The notes beneath the pieces were generated by a model. The model ran no database searches. It worked only from the letters and a program-made list of their open reading frames with translations, and was not told the DNA's origin. From CAG-791 sp963650385 (GTDB lineage Bacteria; Bacillota; Clostridia; Lachnospirales; Lachnospiraceae), in NCBI GenBank assembly GCA_963650385.1, contig CAVJLL010000006.1, positions 1-64,000 on the forward strand: a DNA stretch of 64,000 nt. The letters are read 5' to 3'. Shown here piece after piece: positions 59,384 to 64,000 of the stretch (its first letter is position 1; each line of letters starts with the position of its first letter). The translations under genes were made by a program, and so were the position numbers.

Positions 59384-60106
59384 TCAGGCGGTAATCAGAA
59401 TGACGGAAATGTTGTCCAGTCCGCCTCCCTGATTTGCCGCAGCAACCAGTGCTCTTGCCTTCGACTCCAGTGAATCATTCTCACAGAGAATGCGGTAAAT
59501 ATCCTCATCCTCCACCATATTCGTAAGGCCGTCCGAGCACATCAGCACGATGTCATCCTCCTCCAGTCTGGTCGTGAAGAAGTCAACATCGAGATACTCT
59601 TCTGCTCCCACAGCCCTTGTTATCACATTCTTGTCCGGATGGGTCCTTGCCTTTTTGGCATCAAGGCTCCCCGCCAGCACCATTTCCTCTACCAGGGAGT
59701 GGTCCACCGTGATCTGGCGGATTCCGTCCCTGCCGGCAACATACAGACGGCTGTCGCCCACATTGGCCGTGTGCAGGACGCCGTCTGCAACGCAGGCAGC
59801 CACCACTGTGGTGCCGCACCCATACAGGTCCTCCCGCATGCTGGCCGTTGCATGAAGATTCAGATTCACCGCATGCAGCGAATCTCCCAGAATCTCCATG
59901 ACCGTTGTCTTGCGGCTTGCCGCGGACAGCCGAAGCGTCTCGCGCACCGTAAACCGGGATGCATAGTCACCGGCTCTGTGTCCCCCCATGCCGTCGGCAA
60001 GGAGGTAGAGATTGGGAAGATGTCCCACGCTCTCATCGGATGCGCAGACAAAATCCTGATTCATTTTTCTTCGTCTGCCGATATCGGTAATGGAAAAAGA
60101 ATGCAT
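59384..60106 (-). CDS. stp: PP2C-type serine/threonine phosphatase Stp
   Basis: About 240 residues of the PP2C family, with metal-binding Asp residues in NQDFVCASDE, LADGMGGHRAGDYAS, GDSRLYV, CSDGLTN and GLDNISVILI. It reverses PrkC phosphorylation. The start MHSFSITDIGRRRKMNQD fits the family; an upstream in-frame extension overlaps rlmN and is not used. It begins 14 bases after the rlmN stop. Confidence 0.94.
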   Translation of the reverse strand: MHSFSITDIGRRRKMNQDFVCASDESVGHLPNLYLLADGMGGHRAGDYASRFTVRETLRLSAASRKTTVMEILGDSLHAVNLNLHATASMREDLYGCGTTVVAACVADGVLHTANVGDSRLYVAGRDGIRQITVDHSLVEEMVLAGSLDAKKARTHPDKNVITRAVGAEEYLDVDFFTTRLEEDDIVLMCSDGLTNMVEDEDIYRILCENDSLESKARALVAAANQGGGLDNISVILITA

Positions 60107-60120
60107 TCCTTCCCATCCTC

Positions 60121-61179
60121 TCAGTCTGTCTGTTCTTGGATATGCCGGTGCCGCAGCTGCCCGCATGCGCCGTCAATATCCCGTCCTAACACTCTCCTAA
60201 TACTAACATTTATTCCGTGTTTTTCAAGCTTGCTGCAGAAGGCCTGCACCGCCGAAAGGTCCGGCTGTTCGTACTCGCGCTCCCGGACAGGGTTCACCGG
60301 AATCAGGTTGACATGGGCTTCCACATTCTTTGCAAGCGCTGCCAGCTGCGCCGCATCCAGTGCGCTGTCGTTGACGCCGCGGATGAGGCTGTACTCAAAG
60401 GTCACGCGGCGCCCTGTCCTTGCAAAATAGGTTCTGCAGGCAGCCATGCACTCCTCCACGGAATATTGATTGGCGACCGGCATGATCGCCCGGCGTTTCT
60501 CATCGGTTGCTGCATGAAGAGAGAGCGCCAGCGTAATGGAGAGCTTCTCCTCCGCCAGCTCATAGATGCGGGGAACAATGCCGCAGGTGCTGACCGTGAC
60601 GTTGCGCATGGACAGATTCCTGCCGTTTTCGTCCGTGAGCATGCGCAGAAACGTCAGGAGATTGTCATAGTTGTCCAAAGGCTCGCCGGTTCCCATCACC
60701 ACCACATGCGAAACCGACTCTCCGGTCACTCTTCCGATGGTATAGATCTCCTCCAGTATTTCTCCCGGGAGAAGGTTCCTGCGGAGGCCGTCCAGCGTCG
60801 AAGCGCAGAACCGGCACCCCATCCGGCAGCCCACCTGCGAGGAGACGCAGATGCTGTTGCCGAACTTATACTTCATGAAGACGCTCTCGATGGTCTCCCC
60901 GTCCGGCAGCCCAAACAAAAACTTCTGGGTGCCGTCCAACGCAGAAATCTGACGGTCCAGCACCAGAAGCTTTGTCATGGAATAATTCTCCGAAAGCCAT
61001 TGCTTCATGGCTGTCGGCAGATTGGTCATTTCTTCATAACTTTCTGCCTGCTGCACATGAAGCCAGCGGTAGAGCTGCGCGGCGCGGAATTTCGGGAATC
61101 CGGCCGCTGTCAGCTCCTTGGTCAGCTGCGGCAGAGGAATTGACTTGATATCCGGTTTTCCGTTTCTGCTCTCTTCCAT
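60121..61179 (-). CDS. rlmN: Dual-specificity 23S rRNA/tRNA adenosine C2-methyltransferase
   Basis: A 352-residue radical SAM enzyme that methylates A2503 of 23S rRNA (and A37 of some tRNAs). The cluster motif CRMGCRFC (CxxxCxxC) and the methyl-carrying Cys region near the C terminus (IRRVLGRDIDGACGQL) are present, as are GTGEPLDNYDN and ALSLHAATDEKR. It lies 14 bases after rsmB. Confidence 0.96.
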   Translation of the reverse strand: MEESRNGKPDIKSIPLPQLTKELTAAGFPKFRAAQLYRWLHVQQAESYEEMTNLPTAMKQWLSENYSMTKLLVLDRQISALDGTQKFLFGLPDGETIESVFMKYKFGNSICVSSQVGCRMGCRFCASTLDGLRRNLLPGEILEEIYTIGRVTGESVSHVVVMGTGEPLDNYDNLLTFLRMLTDENGRNLSMRNVTVSTCGIVPRIYELAEEKLSITLALSLHAATDEKRRAIMPVANQYSVEECMAACRTYFARTGRRVTFEYSLIRGVNDSALDAAQLAALAKNVEAHVNLIPVNPVREREYEQPDLSAVQAFCSKLEKHGINVSIRRVLGRDIDGACGQLRHRHIQEQTD

Positions 61180-61193
61180 TTCTGTGATCTCTC

Positions 61194-62756
61194 CTATCTC
61201 AGCGGCTTCCGGAACCGCGCCATAAAGAAGCCATCCGTTCCGTGCACATCCGGGAAGAGCTGCACGCGGTTGTTCTCAATCCCCGGAAAATTCTCCGGCA
61301 GATAGCGCGTGAGGCTCTCCGGCACAAGGCCGAGCTTTTTCTCCAGGTAATCCGCCATCTTTTCATTCTCCGGACGGTTGATGGTGCAGGTGGAATAAAC
61401 CAGAACGCCGCCGGGCTTTAAAACGCCAGCCGCATTGGCCGCGATCTTCTTCTGGAGCGTTGCCAAGGAGCGGAGCTTCTGCGGCGTCACATTGTATTTG
61501 ATATCCCTTTTGCGCGTCATAACACCGAGCCCGGAGCAGGGAACATCGCACAGCACGAGATCCGCCTTTTCCTGCAGATCGTCTCTTGGATTGGAGGCAT
61601 CGTTTTCCTCCACAAGAACATTGTGCAGCTTCATCCGTCCAAGTCCCGCACGAATGCGGTCCGTCTTGTCCTTTGTCAGGTCGTAGGCGTGCACCGTTCC
61701 CTCCGGAAGGCATGCCGCCGCCAGCATGGTCTTGCCGCCGGGCGCCGCACACAGATCATAGACCTCCGCGCTTCCCTGCAGGTCCTTCCCGGGCCCTGCA
61801 ATGCCCGCCGCATAGGCAACGAGCTGGCTGGATTCATCCTGCACAGTCCACGTTCCCTCGGCAAAGCCCGGTAAACCGGAGAGCCCCGGCACATGCCGGA
61901 GCAAATATGCATCCTCTGCCCATTTTCCCGGTGTAACCTCTACCCCGGCATCCCGAAGCGATGCAAGAACCGCTTCCTTTTCTCTGGCGGAAAGCCTCGG
62001 ATCCAGCCGGATGCACACCGGACGGATGTCCATCATCGAGCGGCACAGAGGCTCCAGGCGATCTCTCCCCAGCTGCTCCTCCCAGAGGCTCAGAATCTGC
62101 GCGGGAATGGAATAGGTTTTCTCCAGCTGTCCCAGGAAATCGGATGCCGCCGGTTCGTTTCCCGCCGTCTGCTGCGCATCTTCCGGCGCCGCCTTCCTGC
62201 CGGCGTCCGTGCGCTTCCCGGCGACCACTACAACCGCGCTGCTGGGCCTCGTGCGAACCGCCTTCGGAACCGGCTTTGACGGAACGTACTCCCGTCCTTC
62301 CCGGGCGGCCGCCTCCTTTTCCCGGCATACGCCGCGCAGAATTCCGTTGATAAAGCCGGCCGCCTGCGCCATTTTTCTCCTCTTGCAGATCCTCACGGCC
62401 TCGCTGCAGGCCGCATAATCCGGCACGCTGTCCATATAGAAGATCTGATACAGGCTCATGCGCAAAAGGCAGCGAACCGGCGGCTTGATGCGCATTTCCG
62501 GATCCTTGACGTGATTGGCAATCACTGTGTCCAGCTCTATTTCACGTTCCACGGTTCCTTCCGTCAGGCGCTTGATAAAGGCCCGCTGCGATACCGGAAG
62601 ATCCGCATAGCGGTCCTGCGTCCGCTTCAAAAGGACATTGATGTATGTCCCGTGCAGCTCGTGGTCCGTTAAGATCATCCAGACCAGCTCCCGCAGATTC
62701 ACCTGCGTAGCTCTCCCCTTATTGCCGCTCTTTTCTGCATTGCTCTCGTTTCCCAC
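61194..62756 (-). CDS. rsmB: 16S rRNA C967 m5C-methyltransferase RsmB
   Basis: 520 residues, about 70 longer than usual. There is an N-terminal NusB-like domain (VNLRELVWMILTDHELHGT, SEAVRICKRRKMAQAAGFINGILR). An inserted basic and Ala/Glu-rich linker lies near residues 155-205, then the Rossmann methyltransferase domain (DLCAAPGGKTMLAA, DVPCSGLGVM with catalytic Cys, YSTCTINRPENE with the second Cys). It methylates C967. Confidence 0.94.
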   Translation of the reverse strand: MGNESNAEKSGNKGRATQVNLRELVWMILTDHELHGTYINVLLKRTQDRYADLPVSQRAFIKRLTEGTVEREIELDTVIANHVKDPEMRIKPPVRCLLRMSLYQIFYMDSVPDYAACSEAVRICKRRKMAQAAGFINGILRGVCREKEAAAREGREYVPSKPVPKAVRTRPSSAVVVVAGKRTDAGRKAAPEDAQQTAGNEPAASDFLGQLEKTYSIPAQILSLWEEQLGRDRLEPLCRSMMDIRPVCIRLDPRLSAREKEAVLASLRDAGVEVTPGKWAEDAYLLRHVPGLSGLPGFAEGTWTVQDESSQLVAYAAGIAGPGKDLQGSAEVYDLCAAPGGKTMLAAACLPEGTVHAYDLTKDKTDRIRAGLGRMKLHNVLVEENDASNPRDDLQEKADLVLCDVPCSGLGVMTRKRDIKYNVTPQKLRSLATLQKKIAANAAGVLKPGGVLVYSTCTINRPENEKMADYLEKKLGLVPESLTRYLPENFPGIENNRVQLFPDVHGTDGFFMARFRKPLR

Positions 62757-62831
62757 TGCGTTCTTCCTTCCGGATCAGCCTCTGCGCTGCCGTCCTGTAC
62801 GTTCTGTAGTGTATCTGTTCCGGCACCTGCC

Positions 62832-63551
62832 TCAGTCGCTTCGTCTGTTCCGGCTCTTCGAGAGCAGCACCAGACGCAGCAGCTGCAGAATCGAAGAAGC
62901 CGCTGCCGCAACATAGGTCAGCGCTGCCGCCCGCAGAACCGCCCTTGCCTTCCGGTTCTCATCGGTTCCGAGAATTCCGTACTGCTCCAGCATCACAAGC
63001 GCCCTTCTGGATGCATTGAATTCCACCGGCAGAGTGACAATCTGGAACAGGACGCCCTCGGAGAACAGTACAATTCCGATGGTGGTAAAGGTCTGGGACA
63101 GCCCCAGAATCAGGCTGAACATGACAATCCAGATCCCCGCATTGGAGCCAAAATTGGCAACCGGCACCAGTGCCGTCCGCACCTGCAGCGGAACATAGCC
63201 CTGCTCGTGCTGCATCACATGTCCGCATTCATGCGCCGCCACGCCCAGTGCCGCCACCGAGCGCGAGCTGTACACCGAATCCGACAGATTCACCACCTGC
63301 TTGGACGGATCATAGTGATCCGTAAGCTCTCCGGAAACGTGCTGCACCGACACATTGTAAACGCCGTTCCGGCGCAGAATTTCCTGCGCCACCTCTGCGC
63401 CCGTCATGCCGCAGGCAGCAGCCACCCTTGCGTATCTGCGGTACGCGGAGCGCACCCGCATGCTGGCAGCAAGGCACAGCAGCGCACCGATGACCACCAG
63501 AATCATGGTGTAATCGTAGTAGTAATAGCCGTATCCGTATCCGTAATCCAT
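62832..63551 (-). CDS. Membrane zinc metallopeptidase (YugP type)
   Basis: About 239 residues of the neutral zinc metallopeptidase family YugP (DUF2306-like older naming aside). A Tyr/Gly-rich start (MDYGYGYGYYYYDY) is followed by a membrane helix, the zinc motif HECGH in GVAAHECGHVMQHE, and two or three further helices. Its substrate is unknown. AGAGG lies six bases before this ATG; a longer frame overlapping fmt is not used. In many Clostridia it sits between fmt/def and rsmB, as here. Confidence 0.88.
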   Translation of the reverse strand: MDYGYGYGYYYYDYTMILVVIGALLCLAASMRVRSAYRRYARVAAACGMTGAEVAQEILRRNGVYNVSVQHVSGELTDHYDPSKQVVNLSDSVYSSRSVAALGVAAHECGHVMQHEQGYVPLQVRTALVPVANFGSNAGIWIVMFSLILGLSQTFTTIGIVLFSEGVLFQIVTLPVEFNASRRALVMLEQYGILGTDENRKARAVLRAAALTYVAAAASSILQLLRLVLLSKSRNRRSD

Positions 63552-63574
63552 ATTCTGCCTCTTCCCGATAACTG

Positions 63575-64000
63575 TTACTGTACACTCCCCAGCACGTCGC
63601 CGGGCTGTATCCGGCACCCCATGAGGAGCGAGGCCGCCGGCATTCTCTTTTTGCCCTCGAGCTGCACATCCTCCAGCGCCAGAAGGCCGTCTCCGGTCTG
63701 GATCCAAAGGCGATCCTTTGCGGCAGCCACCACGGTTCCGGGTGCCGGCAACGCCTTTCCCTCTGCGTCCGCTGCTGCATCCGAAGCCGCTTCCTTCCCG
63801 GCAGCTTCCAGAACTCCCAGCTGCCCCTGTGACACCGGCGATGCCATCCAGATTTTCAGGAGCTTATGGTTCCAGTTCGTGTATGCACTGGGCCAGGGAT
63901 TCAGGCCGCGCACCAGGCGGCCGATCTCCTCGGCACTCTTGCTCCAGTCGATCTGTCCCATTTCCTTCCGGAGCATCTTCGCATAGCAGGACTGCGCATC
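63575..64000 (-). CDS. fmt: Methionyl-tRNA formyltransferase, 3' part
   Basis: The C-terminal part of Fmt; the frame runs off the right edge of the window. CYAKMLRKEMGQIDWSKSAEEI and RGLNPWPSAYT match the link and C-terminal domain of Fmt, which formylates initiator Met-tRNA. The C-terminal beta domain includes an Ala/Glu-rich insert (LEAAGKEAASDAAADAEGKA). The start is not in view. Confidence 0.9.
   Translation of the reverse strand, partial: DAQSCYAKMLRKEMGQIDWSKSAEEIGRLVRGLNPWPSAYTNWNHKLLKIWMASPVSQGQLGVLEAAGKEAASDAAADAEGKALPAPGTVVAAAKDRLWIQTGDGLLALEDVQLEGKKRMPAASLLMGCRIQPGDVLGSVQ

Overview
The window looks like chromosome from a Gram-positive Clostridia, most probably a Lachnospiraceae-type gut bacterium. 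This is inferred from gene content, not from a database search. The indications are an MraZ-led division cluster with a SpoVD/PBP2-type transpeptidase, the order fmt - zinc metallopeptidase - rsmB - rlmN - stp - prkC - rsgA, GTG/TTG starts behind strong AGGAGG-type ribosome sites, lipoprotein signal peptides, and many LplB/LplC-type sugar transporters. The DNA is GC-rich apart from one AT-rich patch near 39.9-41.5 kb. Most genes are on the minus strand.

Layout. 0-6.7 kb: housekeeping genes hemW, lepA, an RsuA-type pseudouridine synthase, purF and a J-domain chaperone. 6.9-9.3 kb: a cytosolic GH29 fucosidase and an AraC regulator with a degenerate receiver. 9.3-18.5 kb: a repeat-rich surface protein, an esterase, a DUF624 protein and an Lpl-type sugar importer (binding protein plus two permeases). 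19.1-26.4 kb: a GH74-like protein and an IclR/KdgR-like regulator, divergent from kdgK-eda (2-keto-3-deoxygluconate breakdown), then a MATE exporter. 26.5-36.4 kb: a division/cell-wall (dcw) cluster, mraZ-rsmH-ftsL-PBP-mraY-ftsW-ftsQ-ftsZ, without murD, murF or murG. 36.6-39.6 kb: lgt, mscS, ychF. 39.9-41.5 kb: an AT-rich patch with two broken genes (acyltransferase, AAA/DUF4143 ATPase). 41.6-48.7 kb: an alpha-galactoside operon (GH36 and ABC importer) divergent from its LacI regulator. 48.7-55.6 kb: a signalling operon (amino-acid-type binding lipoprotein, two hybrid histidine kinases), a YeiH exporter and an orphan receiver remnant. 55.7-64 kb: rsgA, prkC, stp, rlmN, rsmB, a membrane zinc protease and the 3' end of fmt.

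The genes form two themes. The core blocks handle translation, the cell wall and PASTA-kinase signalling. Between them sit sugar-utilisation modules that import oligosaccharides, split them in the cytosol (GH29, GH36, GH74-like, esterase) and feed hexuronate or galactose catabolism. Each module has its own regulator, and several promoters with operators are readable: KdgR-like palindromes, TTTAGCTAA boxes and a GAAAACGTTTTC palindrome.

The most unusual points are a division transpeptidase with a calcium-binding-type DxDxDG repeat tail, FtsZ with a long Asn/Gln/Gly/Tyr-rich linker, a permease with an extra N-terminal membrane module, and related families of short palindromic repeats in the gaps between gene blocks. 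I found no rRNA, tRNA, CRISPR array, phage or transposase gene.
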